Assembly: GCA_948567375.1 (NCBI GenBank)
Contig: OX419760.1
Span: forward strand, 3,472,001-3,536,000
Origin: Lunularia cruciata
Taxonomy: Eukaryota > Streptophyta > Marchantiopsida > Lunulariales > Lunulariaceae
Length of the DNA: 64,000 nucleotides
Direction of reading: 5' to 3'
A program made the position numbers and the translations under genes. Below the pieces are notes generated by a model. The model had not been told where the DNA came from. It made no database searches and saw only the letters and a program-made list of their open reading frames with translations. The first letter of the stretch is position 1, and every line of letters starts with the position of its first letter. Of this stretch, positions 63,455 through 64,000 are shown piece by piece.

Positions 63455-63735
63455 GATCTATTATTCACCAGCTCTGATGCTGAAAATTCTACTGTGACTA
63501 CCGGTAATCCCCGTACTGCTCCGTATCCTTCTGTCGATGATCATCCTTCTGGATACAATTTTACCAAACTAGTTCCTCCGCGAGATCACGTAATCGGCTT
63601 GGAAGAACCAAGTCGCTGTTCTCAAACTCATGCAAGCAAATGCTGCTAAGAGTGATAAATTACAAAATTCAAAACTTACAGAAGCAGTATTAGTTCGTAC
63701 ATTGGAAAAGCAGCCCGAACCTCCTCGTTAGATCT
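63455..63735 (+). other. Two short open stretches, possible mobile-element trace
   Basis: Two overlapping open stretches of about 50-70 codons, without a start that I would defend, are rich in Ser, Thr, Pro and Asp, then Lys and Gln. They could be the remnant of an element's structural gene or chance open frames. No domain is recognised, and the window ends soon after. Confidence 0.2.
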
Positions 63736-64000
63736 GACGATTCCCAGGATCATGTAGCAAGACCCTCCAAACGTAAGTTCCTACTGTCTCTCAGCAATAG
63801 AAGATCTCCGGCCTTCTACACGGAAATCTAGCAAATCGATTCCCTCAACCCAACTATTGTAGAGCTAGATATCTGAAGTGATTTCCTGAATCCCACGTTG
63901 AATGTGAAGAGGCGAACCAACGCAGCTCACCTCCCTATTGTTACATCTAGTAATTTGTACCTACTTGAACCGATTCGCAATTCACCACTATCTGGATCGA

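Noticed and set aside
1-64000. CRISPR arrays, rRNA, tRNA and bacterial operon signals
   Set aside because: None were seen. Regular tandem arrays here have no unique spacers of constant length, and the window is clearly plant nuclear DNA.

Overview
This is nuclear DNA from a land plant. The one intact host gene has spliced exons and the full domain order of a plant-specific protein of the NERD / CCCH-zinc-finger-19 type. About 46 kb of old, nested LTR-retrotransposon debris lies beside it. The lineage cannot be fixed from the sequence alone. Short introns and the chromodomain and PHD-like Ty3/gypsy relics would suit a bryophyte or other non-flowering plant, but this is a guess.

Layout. (1) Positions 1-9,030 hold the 5' part of a minus-strand Ty3/gypsy relic (family A). 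It is interrupted at 4,815-8,642 by a minus-strand 3.8-kb element (family B) that carries a coiled-coil ORF. (2) 9,031-12,524 has no supported gene. (3) 12,530-16,311 is the best-preserved family B element, with TG...CA ends and a perfect 5-bp target duplication (ATTAC). (4) 16,317-22,540 is AT-rich spacer with three small tandem arrays. (5) 22,545-26,600 is a plus-strand family A pol region plus 3' end. 26,990-29,616 is a third family B copy, left-truncated. 29,617-36,126 is another plus-strand family A copy, interrupted by an LTR-like piece of family D. (6) 36,690-38,720 holds further LTR and family A fragments, and 39,157-39,872 a second family D copy. (7) 40,035-46,146 is a recognisable Ty3/gypsy chromovirus relic (family C). 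It has both LTRs, a tRNA-Met-type primer site, a chromodomain, and an inverted solo LTR of its own family nested inside. (8) 46,152-49,250 is AT-rich spacer. (9) 49,250-50,412 is the promoter and GC-rich leader. 50,413-59,351 is the host gene in ten coding exons. (10) 59,352-64,000 is 3' UTR and intergenic DNA with only weak traces of a mobile element.

How the parts relate. The host gene product joins a PHD finger, SWIB domain, Plus-3 domain, GYF domain and C-terminal CCCH zinc finger. In Arabidopsis this type of protein links chromatin, AGO2 and small-RNA-directed DNA methylation. The neighbouring transposon nest looks poor in CpG, as expected of long-methylated DNA. Its eighth intron looks like a rare U12-type AT-AC intron. 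The most novel items are the family B unit (retroviral-type ends, no visible retroviral enzymes, one long coiled-coil ORF), the U12 intron, and perfect heat-shock-element arrays kept in all three family C LTRs.
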